Position numbers and translations under genes: made by a program. DNA of 64,000 nt, taken from NCBI RefSeq assembly GCF_000423505.1, contig NZ_AUIC01000003.1:248001-312000 (forward strand), in the 5' to 3' direction. This document shows positions 8,343 through 17,117 of this stretch, one piece after another. The number at the start of each line of letters is the position of its first letter. Position 1 is the stretch's first letter. This stretch comes from Pseudoclavibacter soli DSM 23366 (lineage in GTDB: Bacteria > Actinomycetota > Actinomycetes > Actinomycetales > Microbacteriaceae). Under the pieces are notes generated by a model. That model saw nothing but the letters and a program-made list of their open reading frames with translations, had not been told where the DNA came from and ran no database searches.

Positions 8343-9554
8343 TCAGGCCGCGGCGTCGCTGCGCCCGAGCACGGAGTTCGCGGCCCGAAAGGCGACGTTT
8401 GCCACAATGGTGGCAACCAGCATGGTCACCGCCAACGGCAGCGCCGTGCCCTCGCCGCCAAGGCTGACCAGCGGCGCGACGGCCCCAGCAAGGCCGAATT
8501 GCAGCAGGCCGAGCCAGGCTGATCCAGTGCCCGAGGCCTCACGCACGGCCGACAGCGCCAGCGCGGTGAGGTTGCCGAAGACCAGCCCCAACGACCCGAC
8601 GGCGATGAGCACCGGCACAATCAGCCACGTGGCGGGCAGCCCAGCCAGCACGACACCCATGATGGCTGCGATCGCCACAGCATTGATGGCAAGCCCCAGT
8701 TTTGCCTGCGTCTGCGCCGGGATGCACCCCGCCAGTCGGGACGACACCCCGCTGACGGCGGTGAGCAACAGGGCGTTAGCTCCGAAGGCCAGCCCGTACT
8801 GCAGGTGCGTCATACCCATGAGCCCCTGATACAGAAACGGCGAGGCCGAGATGTAGGCCATCATGGTCGCGAATGCGAAGGCGAACGCAATGGTGTTGCC
8901 CAGATAGGTGCGACTGCCGAGGGCGCGTCGCCGGGCTGAGCGCTGCTCGGCCGAGAGCTCACGCGCCGGCATGCCCACGTGCGTCTCACGCAGACCCGCA
9001 GCTGCCGACACCAGTGCAAAGGCACTCAGCGACGCGACAATCCAGAGCAGCCCGCGCCAGCCGATGGGTTCGGCGAGCACCGACCCGAGCACTGGCGCCA
9101 CCACCGGCGCAACCCCGCCGACGACCATGAGCATGCTCATCGCCCGCGCGGCGGCCTGCCCCACCGCCAGATCGGTCACCATGGCGCGACCAATCACCAT
9201 GCCCGCCGCCGCAGACATGCCCTGCACGAGTCGTGCGGTCACCAGCAGCTGGATGCCGGGCGCCAGCGCCGCGGCCACCCCGGCCAGCACCGCGATGACG
9301 AGCCCGACCAGCAGCGGACGGATGCGACCAAAGCGGTCGGAGAGTGGCCCGAAGACGACCTGGCCCAGGCCCGACCCGAGGAGGAATGCCGTCAGCGACA
9401 ATTGCACCCCCGTCTCGGAAGTGTGCAGATCGGTGACCATCTGTGGAAAGGCAGAGAGGTAGAGGTCGGTGCCCAGCGGAGCCAGAGAGGAGAGCAGTGC
9501 AAGCACGAGCAGCACTTTGGTGCTGATACCGGCTCGGGGCACGGATGCGGACAT
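8343..9554 (-). CDS. MFS multidrug efflux transporter, Bcr/CflA (DHA1) family
   Basis: A 403-residue protein with twelve hydrophobic segments. The first segment carries PLGTDLYLSAFPQM, characteristic of Bcr/CflA transporters, followed by the MFS motif GPLSDRFGRIRPLL in the first cytoplasmic loop and GGVAPVVAPVLGSVL (motif C of antiporters) in segment 5. It should export small toxic compounds in exchange for protons. It is divergent from a marR gene 55 bases away, the usual layout for a drug pump and its repressor. Confidence 0.9.
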   Translation of the reverse strand: MSASVPRAGISTKVLLVLALLSSLAPLGTDLYLSAFPQMVTDLHTSETGVQLSLTAFLLGSGLGQVVFGPLSDRFGRIRPLLVGLVIAVLAGVAAALAPGIQLLVTARLVQGMSAAAGMVIGRAMVTDLAVGQAAARAMSMLMVVGGVAPVVAPVLGSVLAEPIGWRGLLWIVASLSAFALVSAAAGLRETHVGMPARELSAEQRSARRRALGSRTYLGNTIAFAFAFATMMAYISASPFLYQGLMGMTHLQYGLAFGANALLLTAVSGVSSRLAGCIPAQTQAKLGLAINAVAIAAIMGVVLAGLPATWLIVPVLIAVGSLGLVFGNLTALALSAVREASGTGSAWLGLLQFGLAGAVAPLVSLGGEGTALPLAVTMLVATIVANVAFRAANSVLGRSDAAA

Positions 9555-9567
9555 ACGACCTCCAGAT

Positions 9568-9580
9568 TGTTATGATGACA
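9568..9580. promoter_or_regulatory. Imperfect palindrome, candidate MarR operator
   Basis: TGTTATGATGACA matches its own reverse complement at 10 of 13 positions and lies in the 55-base gap between the efflux gene and marR, where a MarR dimer would cover both promoters. Short and imperfect, so only a candidate. Confidence 0.4.
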
Positions 9581-9609
9581 GAAGTATCTTAGCGTGATTC
9601 GGAGGCGCC

Positions 9610-10053
9610 ATGACCAGCATCACCACAGATGCACGAGCAGATGTCGCCGCGCTGATCTCGAGTATCGCCCGCCGCATCCACGACTGCGAGCAGACCGTGG
9701 CCGATGTCGCACCGCTCAGCAGCCTCGAGGTGATGGTGCTGCGCGATATCGAGCGGCACCGCGACACCAATGCCCGCGATCTGGCCCGGCGACTCAGTCT
9801 GCGCCCCAGCAATGCCAGCACCGTTATTCAGTCGCTCTGCGCTCGTGAGCTGGTGCATCGCGTGCCTGATGTGCATGACGGCCGAGTGATGCGACTGCAG
9901 CTGACCGACGCGGCCGTCAGATCGATCGCCGACGTGCGCACAGCATCCAGCCGCCTGCTGACCCCGCACCTGAGTGGCGCCAACGCCCAGCAGCTGCGTG
10001 CGCTGCTGGCTGAGGTCGAGGCCTCGTTCGAACTCGCCTGTCAGCAGCCCTGA
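9610..10053 (+). CDS. MarR-family transcriptional regulator
   Basis: A 147-residue winged-helix protein. LEVMVLRDIERH and ARDLARRLSLRPSNASTVIQSL form the helix-turn-helix, and VHRVPDVHDGRVMRLQLTDA the wing with the family's conserved Asp-x-Arg element. The flanking helices would build the dimer. GGAGG lies four bases before the ATG. Divergent placement next to the Bcr/CflA-type pump makes it the probable repressor of that gene and of itself, released by a drug-like ligand. Confidence 0.87.
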   Translation: MTSITTDARADVAALISSIARRIHDCEQTVADVAPLSSLEVMVLRDIERHRDTNARDLARRLSLRPSNASTVIQSLCARELVHRVPDVHDGRVMRLQLTDAAVRSIADVRTASSRLLTPHLSGANAQQLRALLAEVEASFELACQQP

Positions 10054-10060
10054 GCACGGC

Positions 10061-10732
10061 TCAGCCGAGCAGCTGTGCCACAGCGAGCGCTACGAAGGTG
10101 AGCCCGATCAGCACGAACAATGCGTTCGCCCCCACATCGAGCAGACGCTCGGCTCGACCGAGCACCCGCGTGACTGCCGGCAGACTCGCCACCATTGCCA
10201 CGGTCGAGAACCAGCCCAGCGTGAGCGCCATCAGCAGGGCCACGATGCCGAGGGTCGGCACGAGTTCGACGCCCTGCGAGAAGAACGGGGTGAACACCGC
10301 CACGAAGAACACCATGGCCTTGGGGTTCGAGAGGTTCGTGCCGAGCCCGCGCAGCAGCGCCCGCCTGGCCTCTTGCGCGCGGTCGGTGGGCGCCGGCACC
10401 CCCTCGGCACTGCGCGCCGGAGCGTCAGGAGCCAGCGCACGACCGCGCCAGATGGCTCGCAGCCCCAGCCCGCCGATCAGCGCCAGCAGTGCGCCGCCGG
10501 CGATCTGCATCCAGATCTGAATGTCGGGCACGAGCCGCACGATGGCCGCCAGGCCCACGATTGCGGCAACGATCCACACGGCGGTGCCGATCATGATGCC
10601 CAGCGAGGCATAAAGGCCGTTGCGCCGCGACCGGGTGAGGCTCTCTTGCAGCACCAGCACGATGTCTGGCCCCGGGGAGGAGATGGCCACCAGCCAGATG
10701 CCCACGAGGGCGGCCAGAGTGCTGAGCGTCAT
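10061..10732 (-). CDS. LysE/RhtB-family amino acid exporter
   Basis: A membrane protein of 223 residues with six hydrophobic segments. It begins with the family hallmark ISSPGPDIVLVLQESL and has the conserved GLGTNLSNPKAMVFFVAVFTPF after a charged central loop. RhtB/LysE proteins export amino acids such as threonine, homoserine or lysine. Its stop is close to that of marR on the other strand, so it is probably expressed on its own. Substrate not deducible. Confidence 0.88.
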   Translation of the reverse strand: MTLSTLAALVGIWLVAISSPGPDIVLVLQESLTRSRRNGLYASLGIMIGTAVWIVAAIVGLAAIVRLVPDIQIWMQIAGGALLALIGGLGLRAIWRGRALAPDAPARSAEGVPAPTDRAQEARRALLRGLGTNLSNPKAMVFFVAVFTPFFSQGVELVPTLGIVALLMALTLGWFSTVAMVASLPAVTRVLGRAERLLDVGANALFVLIGLTFVALAVAQLLG

Positions 10733-10758
10733 CAGGCCATGATAACGGCCTGGGCAGC

Positions 10759-12807
10759 TCAGCCGAGCTCAGGCAGCACACGGCGAATGTCGGCCTGGGT
10801 GCTCTCGCTCGGGCGGTCTTCGTGCACGATGCCGGCGTGGTCGCGGTGGTTCTCAAAGCGCAGCAGTCGCAGGGCGTTGAGCACCACCAGAATGGTCGAG
10901 CCCTCGTGCAGAAACACGATCGGCCCCATCGGCAGCCCGAGCAGCCCGGCTGTGACGAGCCCGACCACCACCGCGAGCGCGACGATGAGGTTCTGGCGAA
11001 TGATACGTGTGGTCGCTCGGCTGAGGCGCACCACGAAGGGCACCCGCCCCAGGTCGTCGGCCATGAGAGCGATGTCGGCAGTTTCGAGGGCGACGGCCGA
11101 TCCGGCGGCACCCATGGCGATACCGAGGCTGGCATTGGCCATGGCTGGGGCGTCGTTGACGCCGTCGCCGACCATGCAGATGATGCGTCCGCCGTCGCTC
11201 AGACCGCGGATGGCCTGCACCTTGTCTTCGGGCAGCAGCCCGCCGATCGCCCGATCGACACCGACTGATCCGCCGACTGCTTCGGCCACATGCTGGTTGT
11301 CACCGGAGATCAGCACCAGGTCGTCAACTCCGGCATTGCGCAGCACGGCGAGCGTGGCTCGTGCCTCCTGCTTTGGAGCATCCATCACGCCGATGACGCC
11401 GAGTACGGTGGTGCCGCGAGAGACGACCATTGTGGTGCGTCCCTCGGCCTGCAGTCGGGCGACCGCCTGTGCAACTGATGTCGGCAGGTCGATGCCGGCC
11501 TCTTCGATCAGTCGGGTGCTGCCGACCAGCACTTCGTCGTCGGCCACCCGGGCCCGCACACCCCGCCCGGTGACGGCGTTCAGGTCGTCGGCAGACAGCC
11601 GGGCCTCTGCGGCGACGAAGGGCGCGAGGTCGCGCACAATGGCGGTGGCCAGTGGGTGGTCGCTGAGCGTCTCGACGGCATGGGCCACGGCGGCCAGTTC
11701 GGCGTCGCTCACCCCCGGTGCGGCGATCGCCTCGGTCACGGTGGGGTGCCCCCAGGTGAGTGTGCCGGTTTTATCGAACGCCATGGCGTCGACTCGGCCG
11801 AGTGTCTCGAGCGGCAGCCCGCCTTTGACCAGCACCCCGGCACGACCGGCGCGGGCGATGCCGGCGAGCACAGCGGCGGGTGTGGCAATGGCCAGTGCGC
11901 ACGGGCTGGCGGCGACCAGCACGAGCATGGCGCGGTAGAAGCTGTCAGCGAACGGCTCGCCGAGCACCACGAGCCCGAAGGCCAACACCACGAGCACGGC
12001 AAGGATGACTGCGGGCACGTACCAGCGCTGGAATCGGTCGATGAAGCGCTGGGTGGGCGACTGGGCGGTATCGGCCTCGGTGACCAGGCGCACGACCCTG
12101 GCGAGCGTGGTGTCGGCGGCGGATGCCGTGACCGACATTTCGAACACGGCTGGCCCGTTGACGGTGCCGGCAAATACTTTTGAGCGCGCCGGGATGCCCG
12201 CGACATTCGCCGCCGCACGCTGCGGATCAACGACTGGCGCTTTTTCGACGGGAATTGACTCGCCGGTGACTGCCGACTGGTCGATGGAGGTGGCGCCGGT
12301 GAGCATGAAGCCGTCGGCAGGCACCCTGGAGTTCGGGCGCACCACCACCACGTCGCCGACTTCAAGGGCTTCGACGGCACGTTCGCTCAGCTCGCCGTGG
12401 GCGCCTCGCACCGTCGCGGTGCGTGGCGTGAGTTCGCCGAGCGCCTCGATCGACTTGGTCGCCCGAGACATCGCATACTCTTCAAGAGCGTGGCCGATGC
12501 TGAACAAGAACAGCAGCACCGCACCCTCACCCCAGCGCCCGATAGCTGCCGCACCGACTGCGGCAACGATCATCAAGAAGTCGACTTCGAACCGACCAGC
12601 GCGCACCGACCGCCAGGCGCTGCGCACGGTGAAGAAACTGCCGAAGAACCCTGCGGCGACATAGAGCCCGATGACCACTGCCTCGGGCGCACCGAACGCG
12701 TACTCAGCCAACAGCCCAGCGAAGTAGGCCACGCCCGAGGTGATGGCGAACCCCAGTTCGAGGCGGCTGTCGTCTTCGGCCTCAACAGATGTCTGCGACT
12801 CACTCAT
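10759..12807 (-). CDS. Heavy-metal P1B-4-type ATPase (CoaT/CtpD/CtpJ-like exporter)
   Basis: A 682-residue metal ATPase. The transmembrane metal motif is SPC (ASPCALAIATP) rather than CPC, and the last helix pair contains HEGST (FLHEGSTILVVLNALRLL); these two define the P1B-4 subgroup, which exports Co2+, Fe2+ or Zn2+. Actuator SAVTGES, phosphorylation site FDKTGTLT, and MVGDGVNDAPAMA are present. There is no N-terminal HMA domain, as usual for the subgroup. It is divergent from an ArsR/SmtB-type regulator with an AT-rich operator-like region between them, pointing to metal-induced expression. Confidence 0.92.
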   Translation of the reverse strand: MSESQTSVEAEDDSRLELGFAITSGVAYFAGLLAEYAFGAPEAVVIGLYVAAGFFGSFFTVRSAWRSVRAGRFEVDFLMIVAAVGAAAIGRWGEGAVLLFLFSIGHALEEYAMSRATKSIEALGELTPRTATVRGAHGELSERAVEALEVGDVVVVRPNSRVPADGFMLTGATSIDQSAVTGESIPVEKAPVVDPQRAAANVAGIPARSKVFAGTVNGPAVFEMSVTASAADTTLARVVRLVTEADTAQSPTQRFIDRFQRWYVPAVILAVLVVLAFGLVVLGEPFADSFYRAMLVLVAASPCALAIATPAAVLAGIARAGRAGVLVKGGLPLETLGRVDAMAFDKTGTLTWGHPTVTEAIAAPGVSDAELAAVAHAVETLSDHPLATAIVRDLAPFVAAEARLSADDLNAVTGRGVRARVADDEVLVGSTRLIEEAGIDLPTSVAQAVARLQAEGRTTMVVSRGTTVLGVIGVMDAPKQEARATLAVLRNAGVDDLVLISGDNQHVAEAVGGSVGVDRAIGGLLPEDKVQAIRGLSDGGRIICMVGDGVNDAPAMANASLGIAMGAAGSAVALETADIALMADDLGRVPFVVRLSRATTRIIRQNLIVALAVVVGLVTAGLLGLPMGPIVFLHEGSTILVVLNALRLLRFENHRDHAGIVHEDRPSESTQADIRRVLPELG

Positions 12808-12810
12808 ATA

Positions 12811-12840
12811 ATAAACATATCACAATGTATGAATATGTAG
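12811..12840. promoter_or_regulatory. AT-rich inverted repeat, candidate ArsR/SmtB-type operator
   Basis: Arms ACATAT (12815-12820) and ATATGT (12833-12838) lie in an AT-rich stretch of about 35 bases that stands out from its GC-rich surroundings. Similar ATA-rich dyads are bound by SmtB/CzrA-class repressors. It begins right after the start codon of the ATPase gene and covers the promoter region. Confidence 0.55.
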
Positions 12841-12906
12841 TGCGGCAGACGACGCTCTCGGGCATCCATCTGGTTGAATCAAAGGATGGAATCAGAGAAG
12901 GCGGGC

Positions 12907-13197
12907 ATGCGACTGCAGGCCACCGACGCCGAGCACATCGCCGAGGTGATGAGTGGCCTGTCAACGCCTGCCCGGGTGCTGATTCTCGCCCGCCTGCTCG
13001 AGTCTCCGGCGACCGTCAGTGAGCTGGTCGACGAGCTTGGCATGTCGCAGGCGACGGTATCAAACCATCTGCGCATCCTGCGTCATCTGAATCTCGCCGC
13101 GGGCGACCGCGCCGGCCGCAACGTCGTGTACCGGCTGCAAGACGATCACGTGCGCTCGATGATCGAGCAGGTGCTGCGCCACATTCGGCACGCCTGA
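12907..13197 (+). CDS. ArsR/SmtB-family metal-sensing repressor, CzrA-like sensor site
   Basis: A winged-helix repressor of 96 residues (103 if ATG at 12886 is used; 12907 has GAAGG at better spacing). The recognition helix is SQATVSNHLRILRH and the wing GRNVVYRLQDD. The final helix contains Asp-x-His, then ten residues, His-x2-His (DDH...RHIRH), the same spacing and residues as the alpha-5 Zn/Co site of CzrA. There is no cysteine, so the alpha-3 Cys site of CadC/ArsR is absent. It probably represses the neighbouring P1B-4 ATPase and lets go on Zn2+ or Co2+. Confidence 0.88.
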   Translation: MRLQATDAEHIAEVMSGLSTPARVLILARLLESPATVSELVDELGMSQATVSNHLRILRHLNLAAGDRAGRNVVYRLQDDHVRSMIEQVLRHIRHA

Positions 13198-13229
13198 GCG
13201 CACGACGGTCAGCGGACACTGCTCAGCAA

Positions 13230-13271
13230 GCCACGCTCAGCGGGCCACGCTCAGCGGGCCACGCTCAGCAG
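13230..13271. repeat. 14-bp tandem repeat, three copies
   Basis: Three copies of a GCCACGCTCAGCGG unit (last copy with one change) cover the 3' end and stop of the LysR gene and the gap beyond it. The simplest reading is slippage duplication of the gene's last codons. Confidence 0.8.
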
Positions 13272-14171
13272 CGCGCGCTCCAGTGCGCCGAGCTCGTCTC
13301 GATCCCCGCGCCACAGTGCGGTGATCGGGCGTCGCAGGCGGTGACCGCCGATGCGCACCGCGACCAACGCACCGCGCGCCAGGTCATGCTCGACTACGAG
13401 CACGCTGAGCACGGCAGGCCCAGCCCCAGCAATGACGGCCGACCGGATGCCCACCGACGATTCCAGCGTCATCACCGGCGCCGTCGCGCGGCGCGGTGCC
13501 AACGCAGCCTCGAGCGCATCGCGGGTGCCCGACCCCGGTTCGCGCAGCACCAGTGGCGTCTGCGCCAGTTCGGCCGCAGTGACTGCACCGGCCTTCGCCC
13601 AAGCATGATTGGGCGGCACCACGAGCACGAGTTCGTCCCAAGCGACGGTGGCCGTCGACAGGCCGTGCGGGGCGGCAAGCGCATGCGTGACCTGCCTGGT
13701 CGACTCGACGAAGCCGAGCCCACACGCGCCGTCTGCGGTCAGGCGCGCTACGTCGCGGCTGTTCCTCGGCAGGGCGATGACGCCTGAGACAGGTGCGCCC
13801 ATACGCCCGGCACGCGCCAGCCAGCCAGGCAGCAAGAAGTCCGCGACAGTGCGGCTAGCAGCAATGCGCAGCGCGTTTCGGCTGCCAGCCGGGTCGCGGG
13901 GCACTGCGGCAGCCGACAGCGCGCGCTGCCAGTCAGCGGCCGCCGAGCGCAGCACACCGGCTGCAGGCAGCAGGCTGCGTCCGCTCTCGCTCAGCTGCGC
14001 TCCCCGGGCTCCCCGATCGGCCAGGCGCACTCCGAGGCCAGCCTCGAGCCGGTCAAGCCTGGCCGACGCCGCCTGCTGCGAGACTCCGAGTGCATGCGCG
14101 GCCTGGCTGATCGAGTTCATACGACCGAGCGCCACCAGCAGCGCTGCGTCGTCGAGCGGATTCTCAGTCAC
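13251..14171 (-). CDS. LysR-family transcriptional regulator
   Basis: A 306-residue LysR protein. The N-terminal helix-turn-helix reads LVALGRMNSISQAAHALGVS then QQAASARLDRLEAGLGVRL; the C-terminal part has the two lobes of the co-inducer domain (LRIAASRTVADFLLPGW; LVLREPGSGTRDALEAAL). The frame stays open far upstream, but the family start is the GTG at 14171, which has TACAAT eight bases before it and no ribosome site, so the mRNA may be leaderless. It is divergent from the TDT-family transporter and is its likely regulator. The inducer is unknown. Confidence 0.87.
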   Translation of the reverse strand: MTENPLDDAALLVALGRMNSISQAAHALGVSQQAASARLDRLEAGLGVRLADRGARGAQLSESGRSLLPAAGVLRSAAADWQRALSAAAVPRDPAGSRNALRIAASRTVADFLLPGWLARAGRMGAPVSGVIALPRNSRDVARLTADGACGLGFVESTRQVTHALAAPHGLSTATVAWDELVLVVPPNHAWAKAGAVTAAELAQTPLVLREPGSGTRDALEAALAPRRATAPVMTLESSVGIRSAVIAGAGPAVLSVLVVEHDLARGALVAVRIGGHRLRRPITALWRGDRDELGALERALLSVAR

Positions 14172-14179
14172 AATCTGAA

Positions 14180-14185
14180 ATTGTA
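14180..14185 (-). promoter_or_regulatory. Putative -10 box of the LysR gene (leaderless start)
   Basis: On the minus strand TACAAT lies eight bases before the GTG start of the LysR gene. That spacing puts the transcription start at or next to the first codon. Confidence 0.4.
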
Positions 14186-14238
14186 CCTGCGGCGCCCACA
14201 ACTCGCTCGAGCGCCCCACCCTGGCGCACGATGACGGC

Positions 14239-15342
14239 ATGTCCCCTCTCTTTCGCGACCTCGACTCTCCGCGCGACATCGTCTCCAACCTCACCCCGAA
14301 CTGGTTTGCCAGCGTGATGGGCACCGGCATTGTCGCGAATGCACTCGTCGCACTGCCTGGCGGTGGGCGATGGGCCGCGGCGCTCGCGCTGGCGATCTGG
14401 CTGCTCGCCGCTGCACTGCTTGCGGCGCTGACCGTGGCCACGATCGCGCACTGGGCGCTGTTCCCGGCCACGGCATCCACACATCACCGCAACCCCACGA
14501 TGGTGAACTTCTACGGCGCAGTGCCCATGGCGATCATGACCGTTGGCAGTGGCGCCCTCAACTGCGCGCAGCCGCTGCTTGGCACCCACCTCGCCTGGCA
14601 TCTGAGTGCCGCGCTGTGGACCATCGGAACCGTGCTCGGGGTGGCGACCGCCGCATCCGTGCCGTTTCTGGCATTCACTCGACTGCGCGTAGGCAGCGAA
14701 GACGCTTTCGGCGGATGGCTGATGCCGCTGGTACCACCGATGGTCTCGGCTGCCGGCGCGGTGCCGCTGCTCGCGCAACTGCAGGGGCGCTCCCCCGCGC
14801 TCGAACTGCTGCTGGTCGCCGTGCTGCTGATGGGCATGACGTTCTTTCCGGCGGTGATCATCATCACCATGCTCTGGAATCGCCTGATTCTGCACAAAGT
14901 CGGTGCCTCGGGTAAGGTGCCCACGCTGTGGATCGTGCTCGGCCCGCTCGGACAGACCGCCACCGCCGCAATCGGGCTGTCTCGGCACGCTGCCGATTTT
15001 GTCGCCGACGGTGCGGTGGCCCACGCGATCGAGCTGGCCGGGCTCGGCTTCGGGCTGCTGGTGCTGGGCTTCGCACTGTTATGGACGTTGGTCGTCGGCG
15101 TGATCACTCTCGGCACGCTGCGCGCCGGAATGCCGTTCAACCTCACGTGGTGGTCGTTCACCTTCCCCGTGGGCACCGTCACCACGGGGTTCGCGGGGGT
15201 AGCTCAGGCGACCGGGTCTGGGTTGATGGCGGTGGTGGCCTGGTGCTGGTTTGTGCTGCTCGCAGGTGCGTGGCTGACCGTCGCCACCCGCACCTTCGCC
15301 GGCAGCGTGGTACGGGGCACGCTGCTTGCGCCCAACAGATAG
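14239..15342 (+). CDS. TDT/SLAC1-family anion or dicarboxylate transporter (TehA/Mae1/Ssu1-like)
   Basis: A 367-residue protein with ten hydrophobic segments. The opening LTPNWFASVMGTGIVANAL is typical of the tellurite-resistance/dicarboxylate transporter family, which includes TehA, Mae1 malate permease and the Ssu1 sulfite pump. Later segments (NFYGAVPMAIMTVGSGAL; PFNLTWWSFTFPVGTVTTGF) also match in order. Members move C4-dicarboxylates, sulfite or other anions; the substrate here is unknown. The divergent lysR gene probably controls it. A GC tract and an intergenic repeat follow. Confidence 0.85.
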   Translation: MSPLFRDLDSPRDIVSNLTPNWFASVMGTGIVANALVALPGGGRWAAALALAIWLLAAALLAALTVATIAHWALFPATASTHHRNPTMVNFYGAVPMAIMTVGSGALNCAQPLLGTHLAWHLSAALWTIGTVLGVATAASVPFLAFTRLRVGSEDAFGGWLMPLVPPMVSAAGAVPLLAQLQGRSPALELLLVAVLLMGMTFFPAVIIITMLWNRLILHKVGASGKVPTLWIVLGPLGQTATAAIGLSRHAADFVADGAVAHAIELAGLGFGLLVLGFALLWTLVVGVITLGTLRAGMPFNLTWWSFTFPVGTVTTGFAGVAQATGSGLMAVVAWCWFVLLAGAWLTVATRTFAGSVVRGTLLAPNR

Positions 15343-15348
15343 GTCGGC

Positions 15349-15418
15349 TGGGCTGGGCTCGGCTGGGCTCGGCCCGGCCCGGCCCGGCCCGGCTCGGCCC
15401 GGCCCGGCTCGGCCGAGC
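15349..15418. repeat. Low-complexity GGCTC/GGCCC tract with hairpin potential
   Basis: About 70 bases made of GGCTGGGCTC and GGCCC repeats. An early GGCTCGGC pairs with GCCGAGCC at the far end, so a strong hairpin can form directly behind the transporter gene and could end transcription, although no T-run follows. Confidence 0.6.
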
Positions 15419-15420
15419 CT

Positions 15421-15682
15421 CACCGCAGGGGTGAAAACCCGCCGCAGGGGTGAACCTCCTTCACCCCCACCGCACATTCCGGCAAATCTTCACCCCCACT
15501 GCACACGCCCCTCAGGGGTGACGCAGCGTCACCCCAGCCGCACACGCAAGCCCCAGCACCGGCGCCCCCCCCTCTCCCGCGCTGGCAGCGTCACCCGGTT
15601 CACCCCCGCGCGCACGTTTTCACCACAACAGCCCGGCCAGGGGCGAAATCATGCACGCAACAGTGAAATCGCGCGCACGCCA
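15421..15682. repeat. Intergenic repeat, copy A (between convergent TDT gene and sdaA)
   Basis: No gene is visible here. The first ~130 bases hold several units of the form TTCACCCC followed by GCACA in both orientations and match copy B (24297-24555) almost base for base. The right part (15609-15680) is a second module: GTTTTCACC then GGCGAAATC, followed by another GTGAAATC, each with a GCRCAC tail. Related modules occur in at least five other intergenic spaces of this window. Confidence 0.8.
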
Positions 15683-15686
15683 CGGC

Positions 15687-17117
15687 TCAGCACTCGACCA
15701 CGCTGACGGCCAGCCCGCCGCGCGAGGTCTCCTTATACTTCTCCGACATGTCGGCACCTGTGCGTCGCATCGTGTCGAGCACTTCATCAAGCGTGACCCG
15801 ATGCGATCCGTCGCCTCGCAACGCCAGCCGCGCAGCAACCACCGCAGTGTTCGCAGCCACGGCATTGCGCTCGATGCACGGAATCTGCACCAGCCCACCG
15901 ACCGGATCGCAGGTGAGCCCTAAGTGATGCTCGATGGCGATCTCAGCAGCGTTCTCCACCTGCTCCGCCGTGCCACCGAGCGCATCCACCAGCCCTCCCG
16001 CAGCCATGGCACACGCACTGCCGACTTCGCCTTGGCAGCCGACCTCCGCCCCCGAAATCGACGCCCGCCTGCGACAGAGCACCCCGATCGCAGTGGCAGC
16101 CAGAATGAGACGCCGCCGCCGCTCGGGCAGTTCCACGGCAGACACTTCAGAGAAGTGCTCCAGCCAGAACAGCACAGACGGCAGGATGCCCGCAGCCCCG
16201 TTGGTAGGTGCGGTCACCACTCGGGCCCCAGCGGCATTCTGCTCGCTGACCGCCATCGCCGCAGCGGCGAGCCACTCCGTTTCCAGCTCTCGCGTGTAAC
16301 CGCCCGCAGCCTCCAGCTGTTGCCTCACCTGTGCGGCCCGTCGCGGCACGTTCAGCCCGCCGGGAAGCACGCCCGTTGCCGAGAATCCGCTCTCGACGCA
16401 ATCACGCATCACCCCGAGGGCGCGATCGATGCGCTCGTCGAGTTCGACGTCGGCAGTTCCACGTGCGTTCTCCAGTCGCCGCATCGCACCGCTCACGCTG
16501 GCCCCACCCTCGCACATGGCCAACAGCTGCGCACCTGAGTGAAAGTCATACCGATCATTCGGCGTGTGGATGCGGTCGCGATTTCCCCTGTCGTCTTGCG
16601 TCGACTCCGCGCCGGTGGTGACCCCGGCCTCACGTGAGTCTTCCCACTGCACGGCCCCGCCGCCAATGGAGTAGCCGACAAGCCGCAGCAACGTGTGCCC
16701 GTTCGCATCTTCAGCCGCAAAGCACATGCCGTTTGCATGCCCGGGCAGCCGCGTGAACGGATGCATCACGATGTCGTCGGCGGCAAAAGCGACCGCATGC
16801 GATCCATTGAGAAGCAAAAGATCTCCACCCGCAATCTGAGCCAGCCGATGATCACGCTCGGCGAGATCGAGAGTTTCGGGGGCTCGCCCTTCGAGCCCCA
16901 TCAGCACTGCGCTGAGGGTACCGTGCCCGCGGCCGGTCGCCGCCAACGATCCGTAGAGGTCAACGCGCAGCAGCGCCACCTGGTCGATCACATCTCGTTC
17001 GGCCAATCGCGCAGCGAACCGTTTGGCAGCAAACATCGGCCCGACCGTGTGCGAGCTTGACGGACCGATGCCGATGCGGAACAGATCAGCGACGCCGATG
17101 CGCTCGACATCGTTCAT
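15687..17117 (-). CDS. sdaA: L-serine dehydratase (iron-sulfur, single-chain)
   Basis: A 476-residue enzyme deaminating L-serine to pyruvate and ammonia. The N-terminal (beta) part has GPSSSHTVGP near residue 20; the catalytic (alpha) part has GCQGEVGSACAMAAGG and LTCDPVGGLVQIPCIERNA, which supply the cysteines for the oxygen-sensitive [4Fe-4S] cluster. Both parts are fused, as in many Gram-positives. The ATG at 17117 overlaps the stop of the aminopeptidase gene (ATGA), so the two are translationally coupled and link peptide breakdown to serine use. A relic of this gene's 3' end is found at 44510. Confidence 0.95.
   Translation of the reverse strand: MNDVERIGVADLFRIGIGPSSSHTVGPMFAAKRFAARLAERDVIDQVALLRVDLYGSLAATGRGHGTLSAVLMGLEGRAPETLDLAERDHRLAQIAGGDLLLLNGSHAVAFAADDIVMHPFTRLPGHANGMCFAAEDANGHTLLRLVGYSIGGGAVQWEDSREAGVTTGAESTQDDRGNRDRIHTPNDRYDFHSGAQLLAMCEGGASVSGAMRRLENARGTADVELDERIDRALGVMRDCVESGFSATGVLPGGLNVPRRAAQVRQQLEAAGGYTRELETEWLAAAAMAVSEQNAAGARVVTAPTNGAAGILPSVLFWLEHFSEVSAVELPERRRRLILAATAIGVLCRRRASISGAEVGCQGEVGSACAMAAGGLVDALGGTAEQVENAAEIAIEHHLGLTCDPVGGLVQIPCIERNAVAANTAVVAARLALRGDGSHRVTLDEVLDTMRRTGADMSEKYKETSRGGLAVSVVEC

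Noticed and set aside
9974-11938. 654-codon plus-strand frame over lysE and the metal ATPase
   Set aside because: Antisense to two recognisable genes; composition dominated by Ser, Arg and Pro without a domain.
13230-13271. Possible CRISPR-like repeats
   Set aside because: Units follow each other without spacers and include coding bases; a tandem duplication.
15421-15560. Possible CRISPR array in the TTCACCCC/GCACA units
   Set aside because: Units vary in sequence, spacing and orientation, and no cas gene is present.
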